64,000 nt of DNA, from positions 19,835,247 through 19,899,246 of the forward strand of contig NW_004454180.1 in the NCBI RefSeq assembly GCF_000283155.1, written 5' to 3'. The notes under the pieces are model-generated. The model was not told where the DNA came from. It was given only the letters and a program-made list of their open reading frames with translations, and made no database searches. The translations under genes were made by a program, and so were the position numbers. Source of the stretch: Ceratotherium simum simum (lineage: Eukaryota > Chordata > Mammalia > Perissodactyla > Rhinocerotidae). Of the stretch, positions 32,935 to 44,989 are shown piece after piece; the first letter of the stretch is position 1, and each line of letters begins with the position of its first letter.

Positions 32935-34355
32935 GAACAGAGATTGGCCAGTAGGAAGTAAAGAGAACTCCAGGGAGCACAGCAATAGCAGCTCTAAGGA
33001 GCAGCTGCTCCCCTGGGGCTGAGAGAGAACATCCAAGGCAGAGCCCCCAACCCCACCGCCGTGGCTGAGCTCCAGACCTTGTTGGAGAGGGCATGGCTGT
33101 GGTTCATTGGGTGGAAGAGAAGTCCCTATGCTGCTGCACTGGCGGAACTTGCTGGAAATCCACCCTCTAGGGTCGTGGGATGTGCTCACTGGAGTCACCC
33201 CTCTATAAAACCACCTGTAGTGAGAGTGCCAGGGGAAGCTGCTGGCCTTTGGATGATTCTGGCCACCATACATTGTAGGAGATGGACGTTAGAGAAGCCA
33301 TTAGTCCTGCAGGAACCTGATGCTGAAGAAGTCACTCCCATTGCAGGAACTGGATACTGGAGGACTTGTCCAAGCTGTAGGAGCCAGGAGCCACACGCTG
33401 CAGGGGCCTGCTGAGCAGGGCACACCAGAATCAGGAACGAAAATCCCTCCTACCACCTCTCTCCAGTGCCCTCTACTAGCAAAGCTTAACATCTGTCAGC
33501 TGGCAAAGGAAACATTTCTAGATGGCCCGCTACATTTTCGAAGAGCGGACAATGAAGGTTGAATTTGGAGCTGAGTGGCAATAGATTCACGACTAGCACA
33601 ATCCCAAGTCTGTGTGCCCAGAGAAGGGATGATGGTTGGTCCAGTTGGTGCCACCCTGGGATTGGTCAGCCACTTGTGCTCGGAATGGAACTGCATTAAT
33701 ACCAAGGAAGTGGTGAGCGTGGAAAAGCACTGCAAGAAAGCAAACTGGTCAGCAAGCAGCCTCTGCTCTCCAGGGGAGAGAAACAAGCATTTCAGTCACT
33801 AGAGAAATTGTCTGTCCAATAGATCAGGGACATTTCATCAAGCCTCATCATGGTTTGAAAAAGTACTCCTCAAGACTACCGTTTCCTTTAATTCAAACTT
33901 GCAGCTCCCTAAGCAACCTTCTGATTTTTCTTTCCTTCCACCCCAATACCAGCTGGAGGACAGATCTTGGGCAGTGCATACACATATTCTGCTGTTTGGA
34001 AAGGGGTGTCATCCACCGTGATCTAATACATTGGCTGTGATGGCGACCTCAGCCTTGAGAGGGAGTCTGTCACCAAGAGACTGCTTTTATGTGGTACACT
34101 GAGAAAAGCCAGTTTCTGACCCTGAGAAGCTGAAAATCAGGTTTTGGACTCAAGGGACTCAATCAGGGTGCTTTCCTGTAGGACCTGCAGCCCGCACCCT
34201 AGACGACATCACTGCTGGCAACTTCTCCAGGGAAGAAGCCTGCAGAACATGTAATTGGGCATGGATGAATAGTATTCTACAAATGTCTAACTAACAACAA
34301 TTCTCTAGCTGCTGGCCTTCTAGGCTGTGTCCAGTTTCTCACTATTACATACAAC
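32935..34355. other. No gene recognised; diverged repeats likely
   Basis: Bases 32405-32490 and 32935 onward look like one older repeat split by the LTR. Recurrent 'gcaggaacctgatgctgaagaagtcactccc' style blocks near 33310-33400 look repetitive, but I cannot name the family. Confidence 0.35.
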
Positions 34356-35010
34356 NNNNNNNNNNNNNNNNNNNNNNNNNNNNNNNNNNNNNNNNNNNNN
34401 NNNNNNNNNNNNNNNNNNNNNNNNNNNNNNNNNNNNNNNNNNNNNNNNNNNNNNNNNNNNNNNNNNNNNNNNNNNNNNNNNNNNNNNNNNNNNNNNNNNN
34501 NNNNNNNNNNNNNNNNNNNNNNNNNNNNNNNNNNNNNNNNNNNNNNNNNNNNNNNNNNNNNNNNNNNNNNNNNNNNNNNNNNNNNNNNNNNNNNNNNNNN
34601 NNNNNNNNNNNNNNNNNNNNNNNNNNNNNNNNNNNNNNNNNNNNNNNNNNNNNNNNNNNNNNNNNNNNNNNNNNNNNNNNNNNNNNNNNNNNNNNNNNNN
34701 NNNNNNNNNNNNNNNNNNNNNNNNNNNNNNNNNNNNNNNNNNNNNNNNNNNNNNNNNNNNNNNNNNNNNNNNNNNNNNNNNNNNNNNNNNNNNNNNNNNN
34801 NNNNNNNNNNNNNNNNNNNNNNNNNNNNNNNNNNNNNNNNNNNNNNNNNNNNNNNNNNNNNNNNNNNNNNNNNNNNNNNNNNNNNNNNNNNNNNNNNNNN
34901 NNNNNNNNNNNNNNNNNNNNNNNNNNNNNNNNNNNNNNNNNNNNNNNNNNNNNNNNNNNNNNNNNNNNNNNNNNNNNNNNNNNNNNNNNNNNNNNNNNNN
35001 NNNNNNNNNN
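34356..35010. other. Assembly gap (655 N)
   Basis: Unbroken Ns. Long open frames reported across it are artefacts. The right edge falls inside an ERE SINE, so the gap hides at least that element's head. Confidence 0.99.
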
Positions 35011-35160
35011 GGGGCTTTGGGGAGAAAAAGGGAAAAAAAGGAGGAGGATTGGCAATAGATGTTAGCTCAGGGCCGGTCTTCCTCAGCAAAAAGAGGAGGA
35101 TTGGCGCGGATGTTAGCTCAGGGCTGATCTTCCTCACAAAAAAAATAAATAAAATAAAAT
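35011..35160 (+). mobile_element. ERE SINE, tail only (head lost in the gap)
   Basis: It begins 'ggggctttggggag', then has two tandem copies of the 'ggattggc...atgttagctcaggg...tcttcctca' tail module and a final A-rich AATAAA-type end. Confidence 0.88.
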
Positions 35161-35876
35161 ACGTATAGTTTAAAATTTATATGTATGTGTGTGCATACAT
35201 ATGAAATCTTGCTTTCTTTACGTTTCTTTAGTTACTACTGGGGTTAAACATTCATGCCCACGTTGGCTAATGTCTTGCCGTCTTTTGAGAGTCGTCTATT
35301 CATGTCTTTCACTATTGACAAGTATTTTATTTCCATCTCTGGGGAATTTTGTGTCCCAGATTCTTCATTCTGCCGTCTTTTGGATGGAAAGGGGCTCTTC
35401 CCACACCTCCACATCCTTTGGGAATTCCCTTCTGAATTCAAGGGCCTTTGGCACAGGAGGGCTGGGCTGGGTGGCTAAGAGCTCCGATGAGGCTGGAAGC
35501 AAGTGTGTGGAAGTCAAGCTTGCAAAGCAGGTCGAGCTTTCATCCCCGGGTGGAGAGTGTTCAAAGAGAAGGAGCTGGTTTCTGTACTGTTTTCTTTCCA
35601 CTCTCCATTTTTAAACACCCCAGAGGGACTCGACCCTGGGTGTTTTTCTTCTCCTTATTTGACTCAAATTGAGTCTGGAAATAAACTGTACTCCTCTTAG
35701 GAGCTGAAGACACGTATTTAGAGGAAATGTGTCATCTAAAGTGCTTTTTTGGAAGTCATGTGATGAATTGTCAGCGCTAGAATCTCCTCACCACCCTCTG
35801 AGCCCTGTGCCTTCGTTAGCTCCGGGGTAGGGGAGAACTTTCTCTTCTTCCTCCCCCGACTTCTTTCCTTTTTTCA
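35161..35876. other. No gene recognised
   Basis: This is non-coding sequence between two ERE SINEs. An open frame at 35189-35614 has no identifiable domain. Confidence 0.35.
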
Positions 35877-36147
35877 TTAATTTTTTAAATTTTATTTATT
35901 TATTTATTTTTTTGTGAAGAAGATCAGCCCTGTGCTAACATCTGCCAATCCTTCTCTTTTTTTGCTGAGGAAGACTGGCCCTGGGCTAACAACCGTGCCC
36001 ATCTCTTCCTCCACTTTATATGGGACGCCATCACAGCATGGCTTACCAAGCAGTGTGTCAGTGTGCTCCCGGGATCTGAACCGGCAAACCCCGGGCCGCC
36101 GCAGTGGAGCATGCGCACTTAACCGCTTGTGCCACCGGGTTGGCCCC
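35877..36147 (-). mobile_element. ERE SINE with extended tail
   Basis: On the + strand it shows two 'gaagatcagccctgtgctaacatctgcc' / 'gaagactggccctgggctaac' modules, then the tRNA-like head ending 'ccgggttggcccc'. There is an approximate ctttccttttt duplication on both sides (35863 and 36150). Confidence 0.92.
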
Positions 36148-36434
36148 TCCTTTCCTTTTTTTAGACTGACACAGAGAGCATGGTTTGCCCTGAGGAACTT
36201 GCGCACAGGTGGTTAGTAGGTGGCAAGCATAAGACAGTTGTGTGTGTGGCGGTAAGTGTGGCATGCGTGGGAGTGCAAGAGGTGAAAGCAATTCATTCAT
36301 GTAAGAAGTGGAGCTTAGTGATGGTAACCAAGGAGCTTTGGGGTGGAAGGACCACTGGTGGTCACCTTAAATAATGGACAGGGTTTGGAAATATAGTAAA
36401 GGAGTCTGCTAAGTTTCTATCAGTTTCCACTCTT

Positions 36435-36650
36435 TTTTTTTTTTTTTTTTAAAGATTTTATTTATTTTATTTTTCCCAAAGCCCCAGTGGATAGTTGTGT
36501 GTCGTAGCTGCACATCCTTCTAGTTATTGTATGTGGGACTCGGCCTCAGGATGAACGGAGAAGTGGTGCCTCGATGCGCACCCGGGATCCGAACCCGGGC
36601 CACCAGCATCGCAGCGCGCGCACTTAACCACCAAGCCACAGGGCCGGCCC
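36435..36650 (-). mobile_element. ERE SINE, first of a pair at one target
   Basis: On the + strand it runs poly(T), 'agccccagtggatagttgtg', 'gggatccgaacccgggcc' and 'cacagggccggccc'. It is flanked by agtttccactctt at 36422-36434 and 36651-36663. Confidence 0.95.
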
Positions 36651-36663
36651 AGTTTCCACTCTT

Positions 36664-36871
36664 TGATGTTGCCAATTTTCCCCTTTTCGCTTGAGGAAGA
36701 TTGTCCCTGAGCTAAAATCTGTGCCAATCTTCCTCTATTTTGCATGTGGGATGCTACCACAGCATGGCTTGATGAGCGGTGTATAGGTCCCTGCCTGGGA
36801 TCTGAACCCACGAACACTATGCCACCAAAGAAGAACGCATGAACTTAATCACTACGCCATTGGGCCGGCCC
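36664..36871 (-). mobile_element. ERE SINE, second of a pair at one target
   Basis: It is an older-type ERE: 'cttgaggaagattgtccctgagctaaaatctgtgcc', then a head ending 'cattgggccggccc'. It is flanked by the 36651-36663 copy and a third gtttccactctt at 36872-36883. Confidence 0.92.
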
Positions 36872-36936
36872 GTTTCCACTCTTGTCTCACTGGTACCACC
36901 AGGAATCCTGGTTCTCCATGTTGCTGCCAAAGATAG

Positions 36937-37065
36937 TCCATCCATCCATCATCTTTCTATCCATCCATCCATTAATCCATCCATCCATCCGCCCATGTAT
37001 GCATGCGTACATTCATCTGACATTTCATTCATTCATTCTTCCTATGATCCCTCCGTCTTTCCATC
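36937..37065. repeat. (ATCC)n and degenerate (ATTC)n microsatellite
   Basis: 'tccatccatcc' units are interspersed with 'cattcattcattc'. Confidence 0.95.
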
Positions 37066-37239
37066 TATTCTTACACTATCTACCAAGGCCCTACTCTGTG
37101 CAGCATACCGAAGGCACAAATATTAATAAGACAAGACTCTAGCTTTCAAGGAGCACACAGACTAGTGGTTAGCTGGAAAACTTAAAAAATACATAATAAT
37201 ACAGTGCAATAAGTGCACCCTATAGAAGTTTGTTTAAAA

Positions 37240-37550
37240 TACACCTGTGTAAGTGTCCCTTTTCCCCAAAAGGCCCTATCTGACTGCCCAATCTAAAATA
37301 GGTTCTTGTAATTATTCTTTTTCATAATATTTTTTCTCTTTTCCTTTAGAGCATTTATCACAATTTGTTATTATATATTGAATTATATGTTTATTTGCTT
37401 AATATCTGTCTCCCCCAGTTGACTGGAAGCTCCATGGGGGTCGGTCCTGTGCCTACTTTGCTTGTCGTTTGAATACTCAACCCTGGCTATGTCTGGCACG
37501 TAGCAGGCCTACAGTAGACATCTACTGAATGAATTAATAAATAAGCACTG
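37240..37550 (+). repeat. L2 LINE 3' end
   Basis: 'gcatttatcacaatttgttattatatattg', 'actggaagctccatgggggtcgg' and 'ctggcacgtagcaggcctacagtagac' are L2 tail blocks. Confidence 0.82.
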
Positions 37551-37582
37551 ATCATGCCCAGGGATGATCATTTCTTGCCCCA

Positions 37583-37772
37583 GCCAGTGGTATTCAAAGT
37601 GGGATCTTTAGACCAGCAGCATCAACAATTCCTGGGAACTTGTTGGAAGTGAAAATGCTTGGCCTCACCCCAGACCAGAATTTGCATCAGAAACTCTGGG
37701 AAGGGAGCCCAGCAATTCACGTTTGAACAAGACTTCTGAGTGATTCTGATGTATGCTAAAGTTCAAGAACTC
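37583..37772 (+). repeat. MER5-type hAT-Charlie element
   Basis: 'ccagtggtattcaaagtgggatctttagaccagcagcatc', 'gaatttgcatcagaaactctggg' and 'tgattctgatgtatgctaaagttcaagaac' run from one terminal inverted repeat to the other. Confidence 0.82.
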
Positions 37773-37859
37773 TGTCCTAAATTGAGAAATGGCCATACTA
37801 GTCTACCTTAAACACCTATAGATTTTGGTAGAGACAAGAGAAAGTATGTCTGAATTGGG

Positions 37860-38060
37860 GAATACTTCCGGAGAAGGGATATTTTCAGGGAGGCCTGGAG
37901 CTAGATGAGCCAGGAAGGCAATTCAGGCGGAGAAGGGTATACCCAAAGGCACGTAGGCGTGGATCAGCCTGGCCTTTGGAGGGATGTCTAAGTAGTTCTG
38001 TGGGAGAGTCTGGCACATAGCAGGGAACAGCCTGAGGGCGAGGGTGGAGATGTAGGCAGG
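37860..38060. repeat. Ancient dispersed repeat fragment
   Basis: 'aattcaggcggagaagggtatacccaaaggcac' and the following 'ttgaacgccaagtttc' resemble the distal half of the family at 16318-16690. Confidence 0.45.
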
Positions 38061-38136
38061 GGTCTTGAACGCCAAGTTTCAAGCAGGGAGGTAACAGGGT
38101 ATCCATTCCCCCTCCCTACCGCCATCCCCACTGGCC

Positions 38137-38723
38137 TGAGTCAGACTTGTGAGAGTTCATTGCCTGCCTGCCTTCCTCCTTCCTCTTTCCCCTCCTCCTC
38201 CTTGAATCTCCTCCCTTCCCCTGGGGGTGAGAGGCCTGGCTCCTGGGCCAACCCCACCCTTCCTCCACCTGGCCGACCCGCTGATGTCAGCTGGCTGTGC
38301 AGGTCTGGTTTGTGGCTTTGGAGCCAGGCCTGGCCCGGTCTCCTGGGCTCTGGGGGAAAGCCCAGAATGCTGATGTGCTCAGAGGGAGCCGCCTGGCTGC
38401 ACCTAGTAGGGGGCTCATGGGGGACTTCCAGGTCTCAAGAGAAAGAGTCCCTTCTGCTGGAGAAGTCTTGCTCTGGGAGAGGGGGCGGGGGTGTCAGGGC
38501 TGGGGTTTCTGGGGACTCAGGCTGAGTCACTCAGGGCCACCTCCCCCTGGGGTTGGCTCCAGGCTGCGCCCTCTCTTCCCGACTGACCGAACCGGTGACT
38601 CACAGCAGGCCTGGTCCCCAGGGTCCTCAATTCATTTGTGCCTGGAATTGAGAGAGGGTGATGACAGCCTTAACCACAATAGGTACTATTTACCGAGCAC
38701 TTCGTGTGCTGGCACTTGAGTCA
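38137..38723. promoter_or_regulatory. Candidate enhancer: cluster of four AP-1 sites
   Basis: TGAGTCA occurs at 38137-38143, 38523-38529 and 38717-38723, and its complement TGACTCA at 38596-38602. The second site is part of a palindrome, ctgagtcactcag. The DNA is GC-rich and largely free of recognised repeats, except that the last site may lie in a short MIR-like scrap. AP-1 (FOS/JUN) sites mark many enhancers. Target genes and activity are unknown. Confidence 0.4.
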
Positions 38724-38914
38724 CCTACATCTTGGAGTTCTCAACTTTATGCAACCCAATACCTCTTTCTTACAATAAATATTTTTCAATGCCACCTTTA
38801 GCATTCACAGATAATATAACCAACCACCATCACAGTTTCATAATATTAAACCATAAAATGCCACAATGTAAAGGGGGAAATAAAAGGAACTTATAATACA
38901 AGAATATATATTTC

Positions 38915-39027
38915 CTGCTTGCTTGGGCAGTACACATACTAAAATTGGAAAAATACAGAGAAGATTAGCATGGCCCCTCCCCAAGGATGACATGCAAATT
39001 CATGAATTCCATATTAAAAAAAAAAAA
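38915..39027 (+). pseudogene. U6 snRNA pseudogene (retroposed)
   Basis: 'actaaaattggaaaaatacagagaagattagcatggcccc' and 'caaggatgacatgcaaatt' are U6 spliceosomal RNA sequence with substitutions. The copy spans essentially the full length and is followed by an A12 tail at 39016-39027, so it was retroposed by L1. The 5' end and central bases are altered and no proximal sequence element was identified, so it is unlikely to be expressed. Confidence 0.93.
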
Positions 39028-39520
39028 GTATACATTTCAGTATGGAAATGCTTGGACAGATCTCCACTAGATGATCTAATGAAGCAGTCATATGCTTGCG
39101 CCTGAGGTAGATTCCCTGTGAGTGTGCAACAACTACGTACTCAGACTGACACAAATATAGTACATTACTGGCACAAATACCACCAGTACTATTGCCATTC
39201 AGTTATGATTCTCTGCAGCCCTGTGAACTCACTGCTGAAATTCCAAACAAGACAGAGTCCAATCTTCCCTTGATTGACATTATGCACCCCTGTGTTTTTT
39301 TTGCCCCTCCAGATCCATTCCAACACCTTCTCTACCCTGCTCTTGGCCCTGGGAGCCTGATCCACCAACCATGCTCATGCCCTCTGGTTTCCTATTGGCT
39401 TGGCCAATGAGAGCCCCGGCGGGAGATGGAGTGAGGGAGGAAAGGGAGATTGGGGTATTTATTTTTCTGCCTACCTCCCTGGCTCTATCCCTCAACCTAA
39501 AATCACTGCTGCTCTCAAGG
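39028..39520. other. No gene recognised
   Basis: An LTR- or MaLR-like scrap may lie at 39295-39450. It is not assignable. Confidence 0.35.
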
Positions 39521-39521
39521 T

Positions 39522-39915
39522 GGCTATAGTGGGTTGAATGAGGCCCCCCAAAAGATACGTCCACATCCTAATTCCTGGAATCTGTGAATGTGACTATATT
39601 TGGAGAAAGGATCTTTGCAGATATAATTAAGGATCTTGAGATGAGATCATCCTGGATGATCTGGGTGGGCCCTAAATCCAGTGACAAGTGTCTTTATAAG
39701 AGACAGAAGAGAAGACACAGAGAAGAGGAGATGGCCATGCAAAGGAGGCAGAGATTGGAGTGATGCAGCCGCAAGCCAAGGAACACTGGGAGCCACCAGA
39801 AGCTGGAAGAGGCAGGGAAGGATTCTTCCCTAGGGCCTTTGGAGGGACTGTGGCCTTGCCAACATCTTGATTTTGAACTTCTGGCTCCAGAATGTGAGAA
39901 TAAATTTCTGTTGTT
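39522..39915 (+). repeat. MLT1-type LTR, left part
   Basis: 'tatagtgggttgaatgaggccccccaaaag', 'aatgtgactatatttggag', 'gtgtctttataagagac' and 'gagaataaatttctgttg' are the MLT1 order. The element is cut just inside its AATAAA region by the RPL12 retrocopy. Confidence 0.85.
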
Positions 39916-40565
<650 letters not shown>

Positions 40566-40630
40566 AATTTCTGTTGTTTTAAGCCACCAAGGTAGTGGTC
40601 GTTTATTATGGCAGCTCTAGGAAACAAAGA
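40566..40630 (+). repeat. MLT1-type LTR, right part
   Basis: 'tctgttgttttaagccaccaaggtag' and 'tatggcagctctaggaaac' complete the element begun at 39522. Confidence 0.85.
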
Positions 40631-41415
40631 CCCCTGCAACACCCTGCCCTCTCTGCAACACTCCCTCCTTTCAGGGTCTGGTAATCTCGACACCCTGCAC
40701 ACCTTGGGTGTTATGGTGGGAACAGCTGTGTTGCCGCCGGACGCGGGGTCTGCCCTACCCAGGCTGGTTCCTCATACCTGTCCTACCTTTGTAAGTAGTC
40801 ATTTTGTGAATTGACCCTCCCTGAATTATCCTAACTTGAGTGTGTTGATTCCTGATGCACTGCTGTGTGTCGGGAGCCAACGCTCATCCTTTTTTGGTCT
40901 GCCCCAAACCTCTTTTCCGGGAAGCAGCTCTCCCACACCCAACCAAAAGGGTGCAGTGGGAACGGCTATGTTTCTACAATATAACCCTGGTCCCTGTCAC
41001 TCGATTGGTCAGGGACAGGCACCTGACCCACAATGGAACAATAATTTTTCTGCTTGGGAATTTTGAAGAGATAGAGATGAGAGAGAAAGAGCTGTCTTAA
41101 CTTCCCTCTGGCTGATTGGTCCAATAACATACAACACGTGGGCGCTCTTGGCAGCCGTGTTTTCCTCACTGGGCAGAAGTAACAAGCAGAATGAGCTGGT
41201 CTGATGAGAGAGAATGAAAGATGAGGAGAGTCCCGGTGGCATTTGAGTTTCCGGTTCTTCTCCATTCCTGAGGCCGGGCTGTAATCTAGTCCCTGGTCTC
41301 TGTGACATGTTCTTGTGGCGTTATAATTAAGTTTCCCCTTCTTGCTTAAACTAGTTTAGGTAGATTTTTGCTATTTACAACCCAAAGAGCTAAGAGATAG
41401 TATGAATGTCCTTAT
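40631..41415. other. No gene recognised; probable old repeats
   Basis: CCAAT-like 'gattggtc' and 'gattggtcc' blocks at 41004 and 41114 may indicate a diverged LTR or DNA transposon. It is not assignable. Confidence 0.35.
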
Positions 41416-41419
41416 CAGA

Positions 41420-41745
41420 TGCGTTTATTCATTCAAGAAATATTTTTGGAGCAACTACTATGTTCCAGGTATGTGCAAGATGCTGGAAATTCAATGATGA
41501 ACAGAGTAGACATGGTATCTGCCCTCAGGGACCTCATACTTGGAGGTGGGTAAAAGTCTAGGGCAGGACAGACCTGAACAAATGCTGTTTATGAGAACAT
41601 ATAATAGGTTTATGAGAACATATGACAAGGTTATGAGAACTTACAAGCTGAGGACTGAAGGACTGAGCAGGAGTTGGGTGGAAGGAGGTGGGGTCTAGGC
41701 TGTGGAGGAGGGAGAGCATCCCAGGCAAGAGAAGAGCATGCATGA
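41420..41745. repeat. Ancient dispersed repeat
   Basis: 'attcattcaagaaatatttttggagcaactactatgttccagg' and 'ggacctcatacttgg' start the same family as 16318-16690. Confidence 0.6.
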
Positions 41746-42109
41746 TGATAACGCCATCACAAAGCCAGCATCCTCTGGAAAGAAAGCAACACCCAGCTGA
41801 GTTGGGCCAGCTGAGGGGCCTGGTGTCTCACCTCACCCCACTCTGGGCCCTCAGCTAAGGCATTGGTAAGAAGACTCTTTCCTTTCCCCCAGAAGCAGCC
41901 CACCAGGAACCACTCCTTCCTGTCCAGACTCTTCTATTGCTTGTTGAGGTATTGCACGGGGAGAAACACAAAGCACTTCCAAGAAGGCCTTGGCACATGC
42001 ACATGATTCTTGTATGGATTCTTTCATTCGTGCCCCTCTAGGCACAGAACGCTAGCTTTCACCTAGCAGCCCCTTCCCCACCTTCCTCACTCCTACATTG
42101 GGGGCAGCA

Positions 42110-42540
42110 GTGTGCCTGGCTAGTAAAACCACGTTTCCCTGTCTTCCCTGCAGATGGGGACGGCTAATGAGAAGTCAGTGGAAGTGATTGGGTGGGGTTT
42201 TGAGAAAGCTGTTTAAAGAGGTTAGCTTAGCCAGCAAGCACCCCTCTGCTCTTTCTCCCTATTCCTCCTTCTTCACCCCTGGGACGTGAACTTGATAGGC
42301 GGAGCTCCAGTAGTCATCTTTCATCCATGAGGTGATCTTAAGGCTTGAAGTCATGTGCCAAGGACAGCAGAGCAGAAGACAGGAGTCCAGCTTCTGGGAC
42401 CTTGTGGAGTTCCCATATCAGCCTGGTCTGCCTGAAGACAGTTTACCGCAGGAGAGGAAAATAAGCCCCTGTCTTGTTTACGCCACTGCTGCTTTGGCTC
42501 TCTTACTAGCGGCTGAACAAAATTCCTCATTGGCATAACC
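42110..42540 (+). repeat. MLT1-like LTR remnant
   Basis: 'tttccctgtcttccctgcagatgggg', 'agtcagtggaagtgattggg', 'gcttgaagtcatgtgccaag' and 'cttgtttacgccactgctgctttgg' match old MLT1 order. Confidence 0.6.
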
Positions 42541-42909
42541 ATAAAAGCCCTCTCATAATACAGTTGTCTCCACCAGATAGTGCCCAAGTCATTCATTCAT
42601 TGAGTCACTCACCCACTCAAACAACCTCTGATTGAAGATAACTGTCCCATATTCTAGGGTCAGATGAGATTACATATAAGGGTGTTGTAAATACCCACGC
42701 ATTAAAAACATATTAGACTGTGTTCTTATTATTTTTATTAATATTATTATTTGTTGTTACAATTGTGTCAAATGTCAAGTGTCACAGTTAAGGAGTTTTT
42801 AGTATGTAGTATGCCATTTGCTGGAGGGAAACTCCTGTTAAGTGATGTGAATTACTGAAACCCAGTGGTAGTTGATGTTACAAATAAGGAAGAAAGAAGT
42901 GACCTCGTG

Positions 42910-43300
42910 CAAGCATTTCTCAAACTTTCAAATGCACAGAGAAAAACTTGGGGATCTTATTAAAATGCAGATTCAGACTCAGAAGGTCTGGGGTGGGGCC
43001 TGAGATTCTGCATTTCTTTTTTTTTTTTTTAATTTTTATTTATTTATTTTTTCCCCCCAAAGCCCCAGTAGATAGTTGTAGGTCATAGTTGCACATCCTT
43101 CTAGTTGCTGTATGTGGGACGCGGCCTCAGCATGGCCGGAGAAGAGGTGCGTCAGTGCGCACCCGGGATCCGAACCCGGGCCGCCAGCAGTGGAGCGCGC
43201 GCACTTAACCGCTAAGCCACAGGGCCAACTCCAGATTCTGCATTTCTAACAAGCTCCTGGGTGGTGCTGCTTGCCCTGGACCCTTGAACAGCAGGGACCT
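42910..43300 (+). repeat. MER5-like element split by an ERE
   Basis: 'gcatttctcaaactttcaaatgcac', 'attaaaatgcagattcagactcag' then, after the ERE at 43018-43232, 'tctaacaagctcctgggtggtgctgc'. Confidence 0.75.
43018..43232 (-). mobile_element. ERE-type SINE, well preserved
   Basis: On the + strand it runs poly(T), 'agccccagtagatagttgtagg', 'gggatccgaacccgggccgcc' and 'cacagggcc'. A 15-bp duplication, agattctgcatttct, lies at 43003-43017 and 43233-43247. Confidence 0.95.
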
Positions 43301-43424
43301 AGGAGATCTTTCCAGGTGCTGGGGAAAGAAATGATGAGAAAGGAGAGAATTTCTGAAAACGGGAAACAAGAAGTTATTTAGCAGCTCTTCTCCAAGCAGC
43401 TTGGTAACTTAATTAATAAAAGCC

Positions 43425-43622
43425 AGGAACTGTGCATTCACTATTTCATTTGATTCCTACAACCTTATATAAGAAGAATTATCATCCTATTTTACATTGA
43501 GAAAGTAAGCGCAAGCTCAGAGAAGTTAAGGGATGCATCCAAAGTCACACAGCAGCTCAGTGGCAGGGAAAGAATTAGGACCCAGGTTTTTCAGAGGCCA
43601 GAGCTGTAGTTCTTTCTAGGCT
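43425..43622 (-). repeat. MIR SINE
   Basis: 'cattcactatttcatttgattcctac', 'gagaagttaagggatgcatccaaagtcacacagc' and 'aggacccagg' are reverse MIR blocks. Confidence 0.85.
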
Positions 43623-43639
43623 CTGTACTAAAATTCCAG

Positions 43640-44985
43640 GGGGACGCTTACTCCTTTTGCTGAATTATTCTTCCTCACCCCGGAAATGCTGGTCAGGGGA
43701 GGACTGCATCCCTAAGGAACCAGGCCCAACGGTATTGAATCTGTTTGGCTCTGTTCTTATCTATCCAAAAGGCTTTCTGTGGCTGCTAAGCTTTGTTTTC
43801 AAACACTGGGGCCCCGGGGGTGGGAAGTGGAAGGGGTCCCGATGATGTTTAAAAGTTATGTTGGACAATTTCCACTTTGTATATTCGGTCTCCTTTCTGC
43901 AGGTTGCATATTCCAGAGCAGCCTGGGCGGCTGGCGTCCTGGGAAGAGGGAGCCACAGAGGTGAGGGCAGACCCTGCTCTGGCTCTGACCCGGGACCGCA
44001 CTTTCTCCCTGGGTGCCTGAGGCCTTTGAGGGACTACTAAAACCAGACAATTTGGCCCAGCAATTGGCAAACTGGCAAGTGCCAGACCCCAGCGAGGACC
44101 CTCGCTTCCTCCCCAAATAGGAGATAAATGGGCACTTTGTGTCTCCACTCAGGGCGGAGCCTCTGCGTGGGCTCCTAGAGCAGGTGCTGCCCCCCCCACC
44201 CCCGCCCGGGGCCCTCTGGCGTAAATCGGAGCCATTTCCTTCTCCAGTTTCCCACATGTGACCCGCCTTTGTCTAATTTCACCACCGTGGAGAGCTGGGG
44301 AGGGTTCCCTGCACAATAAATCTTTAATCAGGAAGGTGGTGTTATCATCTGAAAGGATGATGTCAAAGAAAGAGAGGACATTAGTGACTAATATGTTCAG
44401 GGGACGATGAAAAGGAAGAGCTCAGGGTGACAAGAAAGGGATCAGCCTGGGACCGCAGAGCAGGGTTGAGGAGGAGCGGGTGGGGAGAATCATGGAGGTG
44501 CATCAGGAATGCCAGTCTGAGGCCTGACTGCAGAAAAGGGGGAAAGGTCTTCCTGGTTAGAAGAGAAATCAGGACCCATGGTGTGGTTCCCTCTCCTCTC
44601 CAGAGGACGGGCTGTGGTCTGCTTTGACGTCAGCTCCACAGATGTGCCCAGGCTGTTGGATGCACTGGTTTCAGAGGGAGATCCAGCTGGGGAGGGAAGG
44701 GGCAGTGGGGGCAGCCTTCTCATTGAAAGATGCCCAGAGATACCTAGTGTGGAGCATCTGCAGGTGAGCCAAAATCATCCTCCAGCCTTCATTCCTTCAG
44801 AGACGTTTCCCATTCCCAGGCTCCCACTACCCCCTTGTTTCTGAGACAGCATCAGCATTCCCAGAGTGGTGATGGCCAAAGCCACCAGAGGGCTGCAACA
44901 TGGAATGTTGCCCTCACTCTGGCTGATCTGGTCCTAGAAGCAGAGGAAAGCCAAGAAAACCCTCCCTGGAGCCTATGGCTTCTAC
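43640..44985. other. Largely unique DNA, no gene recognised
   Basis: This is one of the few repeat-poor stretches in the intergenic interval. Small open frames have no domains. The segment about 43850-44400, including a C-run at 44190, may contain conserved non-coding sequence, but conservation cannot be judged here. Confidence 0.35.
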
Positions 44986-44989
44986 TGTC

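Noticed and set aside
34277..35137. Open frames of 236-286 codons on both strands
   Set aside because: They are made almost entirely of N bases in the assembly gap.
36937..37065. CRISPR-like or designed repeat array
   Set aside because: It is an ordinary (ATCC)n microsatellite in a mammalian genome.
38160..38719. Overlapping 121- and 140-codon frames
   Set aside because: GC-rich DNA with few stops. No recognisable protein. The segment is better explained as regulatory.
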